From Planctomycetota bacterium (GTDB lineage: Bacteria; Planctomycetota; UBA1135; GCA-002686595), in NCBI GenBank assembly GCA_016709875.1, contig JADJLZ010000005.1, positions 310,001-374,000 on the forward strand: DNA of 64,000 nucleotides. Reading direction: 5' to 3'. Below, piece by piece: positions 19,382-27,881 of this stretch. Position numbers and translations under genes: made by a program. Position 1 is the stretch's first letter. Each line of letters opens with the position of its first letter. The notes under the pieces are model-generated. The model saw nothing but the letters and a program-made list of their open reading frames with translations, ran no database searches and was not told where the DNA came from.

Positions 19382-20101
19382 GTGCGTCGAACCTGGGGAG
19401 CAGAGAGACCCGCCACGCCGCGCCGCGGTCGTTGGAGCCAAGCAGAGGTCGCGCGCTTGCGCGAGCTCTACGGGCTGCGCGACGAGCAGGCGATCGCCAA
19501 GGAACTCAACCGGCCCGTCGCCAGCGTGCGCAAGATGGCCGAGGAGATCTTCCAGGCCGCCCCGCGCACCGGTCCCTGGAGCGCGCAGGAGATCCAGGAG
19601 TTGAAGCGCTACCTCGGTGGCACGACGCTCGAGATCATCGCGCGCAAGCTGGGCCGCCCAGCCGAGGAAGTGGGCCAGCAGATCGAACAGTTGCGCAGCT
19701 TCCAGCAGAGCGGGCGCTGGACGCAGGAGGAGATCGCCGAGTTCAAGCGCCTGTACGGCACGCGCACCGACGACGACATGGCGCTGATCTTCGGGCGCAC
19801 GCTCGACTCGGTGAAGCGCCTGGGCGCGCGCTACTGCTTGGCGAAGGACAAGGCTTTCGTGCGGCGCCTGACGGGTTCGGCGGCGACGCGCATGCCGCGC
19901 TGGGACAAGGAGGCGATCGGCATGCTGGTCGAGCTCTATCCCAAGACGGCCAACCTCGATCTCGCGCAGAAGCTCAACCGCTCGGTGAAGAGTGTCGTCT
20001 CCAAGGCCCACAACCTGGGCCTGAAGAAGGAGATCGAACGCCTGCGCGAGATGGGCCGCGAGAACGTCGGCATGCGCTACCGCAAGACGACGATCGCCTG
20101 A
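19382..20101 (+). CDS. four-repeat Myb/SANT-like DNA-binding protein
   Basis: GTG 19382 is chosen as start because AAGGGGGG (19367-19374) stands 7 bases before it; the frame also has an ATG at 19337. The 239-residue basic protein contains four helical units that each open with an aromatic-anchored motif: RGRWSQAEVARLRELY (Trp18), TGPWSAQEIQELKRYL (Trp66), SGRWTQEEIAEFKRLY (Trp113) and MPRWDKEAIGMLVELY (Trp174). Each continues with a second and third helix of the type A-x-x-L-x-R-x-x-x-S-V-x-x. The pattern is that of Myb/SANT or GcrA-like helix-turn-helix repeats, so it probably binds DNA as a tandem array. No other domain is present. It is convergent with the toxin-antitoxin pair. The target is unknown. 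Nucleoid organiser and transcription factor are both possible. Confidence 0.7.
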   Translation: MRRTWGAERPATPRRGRWSQAEVARLRELYGLRDEQAIAKELNRPVASVRKMAEEIFQAAPRTGPWSAQEIQELKRYLGGTTLEIIARKLGRPAEEVGQQIEQLRSFQQSGRWTQEEIAEFKRLYGTRTDDDMALIFGRTLDSVKRLGARYCLAKDKAFVRRLTGSAATRMPRWDKEAIGMLVELYPKTANLDLAQKLNRSVKSVVSKAHNLGLKKEIERLREMGRENVGMRYRKTTIA

Positions 20102-20170
20102 GGAAGCCGCATCTGCTCTCGCGCGCGGCGCGCGGCGTTCTGGGTTGTCGCTTTGTGGGTGCTACCGTTC

Positions 20171-20584
20171 TCAGGCGGACTCGTACAGCCGTCCTTCTGT
20201 CGAGGCGGCCCTGCGCAGGGCTCCGTCCAGGGCAGCGAGCGGCAGGTCGAGTCGTTCGGCGAGTTCGAGGTAGGTCGCGTCGTAGATCGTGAGCCCCGAT
20301 TCAGCGGCGATCTCGAGGATCCGGCCCATCGCGCGCCCCTTGGGTGTGGGAGTGAGTTCGATGGGCAGCCCGTCGAGAAACTCGAGTGCACCGGTCAACT
20401 GCTCCTCGTCGATGCGCTTCCTGCGTACCGCAACCAGGAGCCCGTTCGTTACCTCGAGAGCCCACAACTCGGGCGCAGCGACCTTGGTTTCGAGTAGTTC
20501 GTCGAGCAATCCCTCGGTGTAGTCGGAACTCTCGTCCTCGAAGCACCAGGCCAGCGCTACCGAGGCGTCGAGCACGAGCTTCAT
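20171..20584 (-). CDS. PIN-domain toxin (VapC-like)
   Basis: The 137-residue protein has the four acidic residues of a PIN nuclease: Asp6 in LVLDASVALAW, Glu44 in WALEVTNGLL, Asp102 in LTIYDATYLELA and Asp120 in AALDGALRRA. VapC-type toxins cut tRNA or rRNA and are held inactive by the partner antitoxin. Its ATG overlaps the antitoxin stop codon by four bases (20581-20584), so the two are translationally coupled. All catalytic positions are intact, so the toxin is probably active. Confidence 0.9.
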   Translation of the reverse strand: MKLVLDASVALAWCFEDESSDYTEGLLDELLETKVAAPELWALEVTNGLLVAVRRKRIDEEQLTGALEFLDGLPIELTPTPKGRAMGRILEIAAESGLTIYDATYLELAERLDLPLAALDGALRRAASTEGRLYESA

Positions 20585-20838
20585 GCGCGTCCCTCGTCGA
20601 TCAGGTCGCGCAGTTTGAGCCCGCGCAGCCGCATTCCCTTGCGCAGCTTGCGCAGGCCGGCGATGGCCTCCTGGACCTGCCCCCGTTCGACGCCTTCGTC
20701 GTAGGGGACGAGGCGGGCGATCGGCGTCCCGTGTCGTGTGATCACGACGCTCTCTCCCTTGCTGACCCGCTCGATCAACTCGGAAAGCCGGTTCTTGGCC
20801 TCGAAGGCCCCCAGGGTCGTCGTCTTGGGTCGGATCAT
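20581..20838 (-). CDS. Phd/YefM-family antitoxin
   Basis: The 85-residue protein carries the Phd/YefM N-terminal DNA-binding fold (GAFEAKNRLSELIERV, then GESVVITRHGTPIARLVP), and the C-terminus is the toxin-binding segment (LRGLKLRDLIDEG). It represses its own operon and neutralises the PIN toxin. The start ATG at 20838 lies 19 bases after a perfect palindrome that is the obvious operator. The pair sits between two convergent or downstream chromosomal genes with no mobile-element remnants. Confidence 0.9.
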   Translation of the reverse strand: MIRPKTTTLGAFEAKNRLSELIERVSKGESVVITRHGTPIARLVPYDEGVERGQVQEAIAGLRKLRKGMRLRGLKLRDLIDEGRA

Positions 20839-20857
20839 GGCATTTCCCTTTTCGTCA

Positions 20858-20883
20858 GCCTGTTCAAGCTAGCTTGAACAGGC
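20858..20883. promoter_or_regulatory. perfect 26-bp palindrome, antitoxin operator
   Basis: The half-site GCCTGTTCAAGCT (20858-20870) is followed directly by its exact reverse complement (20871-20883). It lies 19 bases upstream of the antitoxin start, exactly where Phd/VapB repressors bind, and 26 bases after the stop codon of dnaE2. Confidence 0.8.
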
Positions 20884-20909
20884 CTGTTTGTCCAGGGCAC
20901 CCCCGCGCC

Positions 20910-23900
20910 CTACCAGATCCGCTCCGCGTGCAGCGTGCAGGCGCCCATCTGGTTCTGGACCGTGCCCGTCACCAGCAGCGCGCCGAAGGACGCGAGCTGC
21001 GCGCCGTCGCGCTCGTAGACGTCGGGGAACACGACCACCTCCGCGAGCCCGCTCTCGTCCTCGAGCGTCAGGAAGCGCATCGAACGCCCGTCGCTCGTGC
21101 GCACGTGGCGCGTCGCCGCGGGCCAGCCGCGCAGCGAGACACGCGCGCCCTCGAAGCGCGCCAGCTCGCCGCAGGGGATCGGGTTCTTCGCTCGCATGCC
21201 CTGCATGCGCGCGTCGGCGGCGCAGGGAAAGAGCTCGAGCGGGTGCGCACTCACGGTCAATCCGAGCAGCGCGAATTCCTCGCGCGCGCGCTCGGCGGGA
21301 TCGGGATCCGGCAGGCGCGGCAGCGCGAGTGCGGGCGCCTCGGGCTCGGGGAAGAGCGCCGCGCTCTCGCCGCCGGCGAGCTCGAGCTTGCCGAGCGCCA
21401 AGCCCTTGCCGTTCCAGCCGGCGGTTTTCGCGCGCGCGGCCTCGACGGCGTTCTTCGCGCGCTTCTTCGGCGTTCCGCGGCAGGCGGCGAGCAGTGCGGG
21501 GTCCAGACCGAGATCGCTCTCGCCCGGCCGCGTGCGCGGCAGCGCGCGCGCGGGAGCGCGCAGCAGCGCGAGGCGCCAGAGCAGCTCGGGGATCGTGCGG
21601 TCGAGCGCCGCGAAGGCGCCGCAGCGGATCAGTGCGGCTGCCTCGTCCGACTGCGCGAGGGTGCGCTCGAGGAACTCGGGCAGCGAGACGAAGGCGCCGC
21701 GCTGCGCGCACGTTGCGAGCAGCGCATCGAGCGTCTTCTGCGAGAGCCCCTTCACTTGTCCCAGGCCGATGCGCAGCGCGGCCGTCTCGCCGAGCCACTC
21801 GGGCGCGAAGCTCGCGCCGCTCTGGTTCACGTCGGGCGGGAGGATCGCGACACCCAGGCGGCGCGCCTCCTCGACGTAGACGCGCGCGTCGTAGTAGCCC
21901 GTATCGCTGGCGAGGAAGCTCGCGAGGAACACGGCCGGGTGGTGCGTCTTGAGCCAGGCCGCGCGCCAGGAGATGCGCCCGTAGGTGACCGCGTGCGCCT
22001 TGCAGAAGCCGAAGGAGGCGAAGTTCGCGATCAATTCCCAGACGCGCTCGGCGTCGGGCTTCGCGATGCCCTGTTCTGCGGCGCCGGAGAGGAAGCGCTC
22101 GTGCAGCGGAGCGAGCTCGTGCGCGCGGTGCTTCGTGAGCGCGCGGCGCAGCAGGTCGGCCTCGGCGAGATCCATCCCGGCGACGAGCGACGCGGCCTGC
22201 ATCACGTCCTCCTGGTAGAGCATCACGCCGAAGGTGTCCCAGAGCAGCTCGGTGAGGCGCGGGTGCACGGGCGTCGGCGGCTCGAGCTTGCGAAAGCGCC
22301 GCACGTAGGCGTCCTTCATGCCGGAGGAGGCCGGACCCGGGCGGATGAGCGCCACGGCCTGGATCACGTCGTCCATCGTGCGCGCGCCGATCTGCTGCAG
22401 CAGGTTGCGCATGCCAGGCGACTCGATCTGAAAGCAGCCCAGCGTGCGGCCCTCGCCGAGCGTGCGCGCCGTCTCCGGCTCGTCCTCGGGCAGCGCGGCG
22501 AAATCGACCGTGACGCCGCGCGCGGAAAGGTGCTTCAGGCAGTCGTCGATCGTGGTCAGCGCGCGGTTGCCGAGCAGGTCCATCTTGACCAGGCCGATCG
22601 CCTCGACCGCGTCCTTGTCGAACTGCGCGGCGATCACACCCTTGGCCGCGCGGTGGCAGGAGACGTGGTCGGTGATCGACTCGGGCGCGACGACGACGCC
22701 GCCGGGATGCAGACCGAGGTGGCGCGGCGCGTCGACGAGCGCCGCCGCGCGCGCGAGCGCCTCCTGGAAGCGCGCGTCCTCGAAGGGAAAGCCCGCGGCC
22801 TCGGGCGTCTCGCGCAGGACCTGCTCGATCGGGTTCATGCCGGGCACCGCGACCTCGAACTCGCTGTGCTCCTCGTCGGCGCTCGCGGCGCTGCCGTCGA
22901 AGTCGCTCCTGGGGTTCGTGTAGTAGTAGGGCAGGCGTTTCGACCAGCGGTTGACCTCCGCCGGCGGGATGCCGAGCACCAGCGCGCACTCGCGGAAGGC
23001 CGCGCGCAGCCCGCAGCGGTTGAGCGTCGCGATCATCGCCGTGCGCTCGACGCCGAAGAGCTCGCCGACGTGCTCGAGTACCTCGTCGCGCCGGCGCCAG
23101 CAGAAGTCGAGGTCGATGTCGGGCCGGTCCTTGCGCGCCGGATTGAGGAAGCGCTCGAAGATCAGCCGGTAGCGCAGCGGATCGGCGTCGGTCAGCTCCA
23201 GGCAGTAGGCCACCAGGCTGTCGGCCGCCGAACCGCGGCCGACGCAGGGGATCGACTGCGCCTTGGCGAAGTCGGCGATCTGCATCACGAGCAGGAAGTA
23301 GGGCGCGAAACCCAGGCGCTCGATCGTGGTGAGCTCGTAGTCCAGGCGCCGCAGCACCTCGGGTTTCAGCGGCCGGTAGCGCCGCCGCGCGCCGTCGAAG
23401 GCGAGCTTGCAGAGCTTCGAATAGGGCGTCTCGCCGGGCTCGAGCGCGATCGTGGGGAAGACGATCCCACCGAGCGGCGGCGCGTAGCTGCAACGCTGCG
23501 CGACCGCGAGCGTGCGCTCGAGCGCGCCGGGGAGATCGGCGTAGAGCGCGCGCATCTCGGCTGGGGCGAGCAGGTGCAGCGGCTTCTGGGCCAGCCATTC
23601 GGCAGGTAGATCATCGAGCAGAGCGTTGTGCTTGATCGCGACGCGCAGACGATGGTCGCGCTCGCCCGATGCAAGCGCGGCGTAGACGTCGGGCACGGCC
23701 AGGATCGCGGCGTCGACCGCGCGCGCGGCCTCGGCGAGATCGCGTGCGCTCGCGGCGCGCGCGGGCGGCGGCACCTTGGGGTGCTCGAGCGCAGCTTCTT
23801 CCGCACGCAGGTCGAAGGTGCCTTCGTCGAGCCGGATGTGCCGCGGCGCCGCGTGGGCTGCGTTGCGCGGCAGCTGCGACACGTCGCTCGCGCGCGAGCT

Positions 23901-24418
23901 CTTCGTGTGCAGCGCAGCGGGGGAGATCGCGGCGAACAGGTTTCCGCGTTCGACGCGCCCCGCGAGCGCGAGCAGCAGGCGCGGATGGTCGGCGAGCAGG
24001 ATCAGGCCTTCCTGGTGGCGCGTGACGCTGTCGACGAGGTCGAAGTGTTCGGGCCCGTCGAGCTGCGCATCCTTGCGGCCGGGATCGTCGCCGAGCGCTC
24101 GCGCGCTGACGAGCTTGCACAGGTTGCGGTAGCCCTGCGCGCTCTCGACCAGCGCGACCACGCGGCCGGGCAGGCCCGAGGGATCGGAGATCTCGGCGCC
24201 GACGATCGAGCGGAAGGGAGTGTCCTCGAGCGTGGCGAGCGTCGAACCCTGCGTCGCGCCGGTCGCCTGCAGGTACTCGACCAGGCTCGAGAGCGTGTCG
24301 ACCTCGGTCAGCGCGAGACCCGGGAGCCGAGCTCGCGCGCGCGCGCGACGAGCTGCGCCGGCGAGTCGACGCCGGTCATGAAGGAGTGGTGTCCGTGGAC
24401 GCGGAGGGGGACGTACAT
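20910..24418 (-). CDS. dnaE2: error-prone DNA polymerase III alpha subunit (DnaE2), frameshifted near the 5' end
   Basis: The start is ATG 24418, opening a PHP domain (MYVPLRVHGHHSFMTGVDSP). The frame breaks near 24327: on the minus strand GAGCTCGGCTCCCGGG needs one more G to continue as LPGLALTEVDTLSSLVEYL. With that base restored the protein is about 1169 residues. The polymerase core has GRGSAADSLVAYCLEL and the catalytic Asp pair in PDIDLDF, the Ala-Ala-Asp version being typical of DnaE2 rather than the replicative DnaE1. Finger and helix-hairpin-helix parts follow (NFASFGFCKAHAVTYGRISW), then an OB fold (ARVSLRGWPAATRHVRT). DnaE2 copies past lesions together with a Y-family partner. Both the Y-family gene and an EamA gene lie just upstream on the same strand. 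Confidence 0.9.
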
Positions 24419-24456
24419 AGGGCGGCCCACCACCCCGGGCGGAAAACCCTAACGGA

Positions 24457-25356
24457 TCACGAACTCTTTGTCGAGGGGCTGCGCTTCCCGCCCATCACCA
24501 GCAGCACGCCGCCGAGGATCGCCGCCATCCCGCCGATCGTCCAGCCCGTGATCGGCTCGTCGCCGATGAACGCGCCGATCGCGATCGCGACCGGCGGCGT
24601 CGCGTAGGAGATCAAACTCATGCGGTAGGCGCTCGTGTGCCGCAGGAGCCAGAAGTAGATGCCGAAGGTGAAGGCCGTGCCGGCGAGCGCCAGGTAGGCG
24701 ACGCTGGCGATCGCCCCGGGCGTCCAGTGCGCGGGCGCGTCGCGCTCGCACCCGAAGGAGAGCAGCGCCAGCGTGAGCGCGCCGATCCACATGCCGTTGC
24801 GGTTGAGCAAGAGCGAGCTCGTTCCGCCGCCGTGCTTCTTCACCAGCGTCGTGCCGACGGTCGCGACCAGCGGGCTCCCGAGCAGCACGCAGCCGCCGAC
24901 GATCGCCTCGCTGCTGATCGCGGGCAGGTCGGTCAGGAAGAGCAGCCCGACGCCGACGAAGCCGAGCACGAAGCCCAGCCACTGGCGCGCGCGCAGGCGC
25001 TCGTGCGCGAGGAACAGGTGGCCCGAGGCGGCCATCATCAGCGGATAGACCGACCACAGCACGCAGGCGAGCGCGGATGGGATGCGCGTCTCGCTCCAGT
25101 ACACGAACGCGTACGACGCGGCGAAGTTGAGCGTGCCGAGCGCGAACGAGAGCCAGAAGGGCGGGGCCGTTCCGCCCTCGCGCTTGCGCGCGAAGTGCGC
25201 CACGAGCGTCATCACCGCCGCCGCGATCGCGAAGCGCACGGCGGCGGATTGGAACGGCGGCAGATCGCGCAGCCCGACGCGGATCACGAACCACGTGCTG
25301 CCCCAGATGAGGCACATCAGCGTGATGTAGAGGCTGGCGAGCGCGCTGGAGGGCAT
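24457..25356 (-). CDS. EamA/DMT-family transporter
   Basis: The 299-residue protein has about ten hydrophobic helices in two EamA repeats (LYITLMCLIWGSTWFVIRV at the first, ALAGTAFTFGIYFWLLRHTSAYR in the second, and a final IGDEPITGWTIGGMAAILGG motif). Members export amino acids, metabolites or drugs through the inner membrane, and the substrate is not predictable. Only 38 bases separate its stop from the dnaE2 start, so the two may be co-transcribed. EamA genes are an unusual companion of translesion polymerases. Confidence 0.88.
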   Translation of the reverse strand: MPSSALASLYITLMCLIWGSTWFVIRVGLRDLPPFQSAAVRFAIAAAVMTLVAHFARKREGGTAPPFWLSFALGTLNFAASYAFVYWSETRIPSALACVLWSVYPLMMAASGHLFLAHERLRARQWLGFVLGFVGVGLLFLTDLPAISSEAIVGGCVLLGSPLVATVGTTLVKKHGGGTSSLLLNRNGMWIGALTLALLSFGCERDAPAHWTPGAIASVAYLALAGTAFTFGIYFWLLRHTSAYRMSLISYATPPVAIAIGAFIGDEPITGWTIGGMAAILGGVLLVMGGKRSPSTKSS

Positions 25357-25449
25357 GGGGGGCGGCTGATTCTGCGTCCGGGCCCAGTGGGTTCAAGGAT
25401 GGCCTGATTCCACACCCAGCGAGTGGCCTTTGTGGAGTGTCTCGGATTG

Positions 25450-25466
25450 TTCAGACGCTGTCTGAA
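25450..25466. promoter_or_regulatory. inverted repeat upstream of the EamA gene
   Basis: TTCAGAC (25450-25456) and GTCTGAA (25460-25466) flank GCT. It lies 94 bases before the EamA start and 35 bases after the Y-family polymerase stop. It has the size of a repressor site and could be an SOS-type operator, but no second copy was found near the polymerase gene. Confidence 0.35.
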
Positions 25467-25500
25467 AAATTGCGCGCGACTCGCCTGTTCGACGTCTTCT

Positions 25501-26922
25501 TCACTGATTCAACGACGGCGTGCGCAATCGCAAGCCGTCCTTGCCGAGCGGGTACTGGTCGGCGAGCAGGAGGCTCGTCGCGCGCAGCACGCCGCCGAAG
25601 CCGTGTTTCTCGCGCAGCGCGTCGACGGTGCGTTCGAGGCGCTGCAGGCGGTCGGCGCGGCTTTCGCGCGGTTCGGGGGCAGGCTCGTCGGTGGGGGCGT
25701 CGGTGGGGGCGGGCGTCAAAAAACCAGGCGGGCTGGTTTTTTGACACTCGTCGAAGAGTTGCAGTTGGTGGCCGCCGCGGGGGGTGAAACCCTCGAGCGT
25801 GAGGCCGACGCGTTTCACGAGCGCGCGGCGGCGGGGGAGCTCGCGGAAGAGGGCCAGAGCACGGCGCAGGAGCTCGTCGGTCGAGTCGCTGGGTTCGAGG
25901 CGCGCGCGTTTCTCGAACTCGGCCGGCTCGGAGGGCTCGACGCGGCGCAGCGCGGGTGCGCGCGTGTCGACGTAGGCGACGCGCACGGCGAGCGAGCTGG
26001 TGCAGCGCGCGAAGCCGCGCAGGCGCTGCGCGGCGCGCTCGACGAGGTAGCCGAGCATCGCCTCGACGAGTTCGCGCCTTCCTTCCTCGGGCTCGAAGGT
26101 GCTGTCGCGGCGGATCGAGAGCGGCGGGCGCAGGACGAGCGCGCCGTGCTCGTCCTCGGTGATCGAGCTCTCGACCGGCTCGGGGTCGATGCCGCGCGCG
26201 CGCTCGTGCAGCACGAGGCCGGCGCGGCCGAAGCTCGTGTAGAGGATCTCGCGCGGCACGAGCACGAGCTCGCCGCAGGTGCGGATCGCGTAGCGCTGCA
26301 GCTCGCGGCCGATCTTGTGGCCGGCGCCGGGCAGGTGCGCGACGGGCAGGAGTGCGAGGAAGCGCTCTTCCATGCCGGGCAGGATCTCGGCCACGCCGCC
26401 GGGTTTGGCGAGCTTGCCCGCGATGCGCGCGAGCGTGCGGTTGGTCGCGACGCCGATCGTGACCGGCAGGCGCAGTTCGCTGCGCACGAGGGCGCGCACC
26501 TGTTCGGCGACCGCGAAGGCCTCGCCGTGCAGCCGCTGCGTGCCGCCGAGGTCGGCGAAGAAGTCGTCGATCGAGGCGATCTCGACGCGCGGCGTGAAGC
26601 GCAGCAGGATGCGCGCGACGCCCTCGCGCAGGCGGCCGGCGGCCTGCGAGTCGCCGCGGCGGAAGACGGCGCGCGGGCAGCGCTTGGCCGCCTCGGCGAG
26701 CAGCATCCCCGGGCGCACGCCGAGCGCGCGCGCCTCGTAGGAGCAGGACATCACCAGGTTGCGATCGGTCGGCAACCCGCCGATCACGACGGCCTTGCCG
26801 GCCAGCTCGGGGTGCACGGCTTGCTCGACGGAGGCCAGGAAGGCGTCGACGTCGACGTGCAGGATGCGCCTCACGGACGGGTGCAGGATGCGCCTCACGG
26901 CAGGGTGCAGGATGCGCCTCAC
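25501..26922 (-). CDS. Y-family DNA polymerase (DinB/ImuB-like)
   Basis: The core motifs are RILHVDVDAFLASVEQ, SYEARALGVRPGM, ASIDDFFADLGG and the little-finger region. The first catalytic Asp (VDVDAF) and the second (SIDD) are present, but the usual Glu after it is Asp. HQLQLFDE (about residue 390) fits a beta-clamp-binding motif. The C-terminal tail is Pro/Thr-rich. The start is uncertain. No ATG exists, and three in-frame GTG codons lie in a 24-bp tandem repeat (26874, 26898, 26922); TTG 27000 opens the same frame but precedes a terminator-like hairpin. I give the first repeat GTG. With DnaE2 it probably forms a mutagenic lesion-bypass pair. ImuA is not present in the window. Confidence 0.85.
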   Translation of the reverse strand: MRRILHPAVRRILHPSVRRILHVDVDAFLASVEQAVHPELAGKAVVIGGLPTDRNLVMSCSYEARALGVRPGMLLAEAAKRCPRAVFRRGDSQAAGRLREGVARILLRFTPRVEIASIDDFFADLGGTQRLHGEAFAVAEQVRALVRSELRLPVTIGVATNRTLARIAGKLAKPGGVAEILPGMEERFLALLPVAHLPGAGHKIGRELQRYAIRTCGELVLVPREILYTSFGRAGLVLHERARGIDPEPVESSITEDEHGALVLRPPLSIRRDSTFEPEEGRRELVEAMLGYLVERAAQRLRGFARCTSSLAVRVAYVDTRAPALRRVEPSEPAEFEKRARLEPSDSTDELLRRALALFRELPRRRALVKRVGLTLEGFTPRGGHQLQLFDECQKTSPPGFLTPAPTDAPTDEPAPEPRESRADRLQRLERTVDALREKHGFGGVLRATSLLLADQYPLGKDGLRLRTPSLNQ

Positions 26923-26928
26923 GGGCGG
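26857..26928 (-). repeat. three 24-bp tandem repeats at the polymerase start
   Basis: Copies at 26857-26880, 26881-26904 and 26905-26928 differ only in the last four bases. In the polymerase frame each encodes RILH plus four residues and each holds a GTG, so the gene has three equivalent candidate start codons. Confidence 0.85.
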
Positions 26929-26964
26929 GTGCGTGAGGCGAGCTGCCCCCCGTGAAAGAAAGAA

Positions 26965-26994
26965 GGCCGCGGTCACGCCCCTGCGACCGCGGCC
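26965..26994 (-). terminator. hairpin, probable terminator of the upstream minus-strand gene
   Basis: GGCCGCGGTC (26965-26974) pairs perfectly with 26985-26994 around a 10-base loop. On the minus strand it is followed by TTCTTTCTTTC. It lies between the chromatin-type gene (stop 27166) and the polymerase gene, so it may end the former transcript or attenuate the latter. Confidence 0.55.
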
Positions 26995-27165
26995 TGACAA
27001 ATTGGAGTGCAGAGGGACCCGTGCCGCTCCACCTGCCTGGTCCTCGGGTGGTGGGGAGAGGGGGCTCGTCGCGGAGCGGCATGGGGCACCTCTGTCGAGA
27101 TACCCTAACGGATGCCTAACCGCGTGTCCAGGCCTATCTGGACTTTCCGGAGCGGCGCTGGGAGC

Positions 27166-27687
27166 TCAGCTGCGGGCGCCGCGGCGGCCCTTCTTGCCCT
27201 TGCGGCCGGCCTTCTTGCCGGGCTTGGGACCGCGCTTCTTGCCGGCGGGCTTGCCCGAGCCGGGGAAGTAGCGCGTACCGCGGCGCTGGCCCTCCGTGCG
27301 CACGATGCCGTCGCGCACCAGGCGCGCCATCGGGCCCTTCAGGCCGGCGGTCGCCTGGCGCAGCGCCGCACCGATCTCCTCGAGGCGCAGGCCGGGGTTG
27401 GAGCCGACGAAGGCTTCGAGGTCGGCGGCGGCCTGCATGCTGGCAGCCGAAGGCTTGCGGCCACGGCGACCGGGCGCGTCAGCGGCGGCGGCTGCGGCCG
27501 GCGCGGGCGTGGCGGCGCGCGCGGGACGGCCGGGGCGGCGGCCGCGGCGCGCGGGAGCCGCGCTGCTGCCTTCGATCGCCTGGCGCAGCGAATCGAGCGC
27601 CGCCTGGCGCACGCGCACGCTGATCTCGTTCACGAAGCTGTCGACGAGAGAGCGGATTTCGCCCTCGATGTTCTGATTCTTGGCCAT
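27166..27687 (-). CDS. basic chromatin-type DNA-binding protein with winged-helix core
   Basis: The 173-residue protein starts at ATG 27687. It has a short acidic N-terminal helix, then an Arg/Pro/Ala region with AT-hook-like RRGRRPGRP (47-55) and GRRGRKP (73-79). A helix-turn-helix of about 55 residues follows (ADLEAFVGSNPGLRLEEIGA, then LVRDGIVRTEGQRRGTRYF), and the end is a Lys/Arg/Gly tail (145-173, GKKAGRKGKKGRRG). The layout is that of bacterial histone-H1-like or nucleoid-associated regulators seen in myxobacteria and planctomycetes. It probably binds DNA without strong sequence preference (inference). Its upstream region is the least GC-rich stretch of the window and is full of inverted repeats. 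Confidence 0.75.
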   Translation of the reverse strand: MAKNQNIEGEIRSLVDSFVNEISVRVRQAALDSLRQAIEGSSAAPARRGRRPGRPARAATPAPAAAAAADAPGRRGRKPSAASMQAAADLEAFVGSNPGLRLEEIGAALRQATAGLKGPMARLVRDGIVRTEGQRRGTRYFPGSGKPAGKKRGPKPGKKAGRKGKKGRRGARS

Positions 27688-27767
27688 GTGGGGATCTCTA
27701 CCTGTGCGGAGCGATCTCGCAAAAAGGCGCGGAAAGGGCGCCGAGGAATGCCCGTGATTGTGATCTT

Positions 27768-27806
27768 CAATCGAATGGAAGTCCATTCGATTGCAAATGA
27801 TTTGCA
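27768..27806. promoter_or_regulatory. AT-rich cluster of inverted repeats upstream of the chromatin-type gene
   Basis: CAATCGAATGGA (27768-27779) and its exact complement (27782-27793) are separated by AG. Immediately next, TGCAAAT-G-ATTTGCA (27792-27806) is a second perfect palindrome. They lie 80-120 bases upstream of the start at 27687 and may bind a regulator or the protein itself. Confidence 0.55.
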
Positions 27807-27864
27807 GACGACAATCGATCTGCCCCGGAAAACCAGGGAGCCTTTTCGAGCGGAATCCGCGGAC

Positions 27865-27881
27865 GGGCCCCTCAGGGGCCC
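27865..27881 (-). terminator. palindrome over a stop codon
   Basis: GGGCCCC (27865-27871) and GGGGCCC (27875-27881) flank TCA, which is the minus-strand TGA stop of the anchor-B gene. The stem is strong, but no T-run follows on the minus strand. It could help end the transcript or protect its 3' end. Confidence 0.4.

Noticed and set aside
20171..20883. Mobile element or integron cassette around the toxin-antitoxin genes
   Set aside because: No transposase, integrase, terminal repeats or duplicated target site were seen; only the operator palindrome is present.
26857..26928. CRISPR or integration-site repeats
   Set aside because: Only three copies with no spacers, inside a coding frame.
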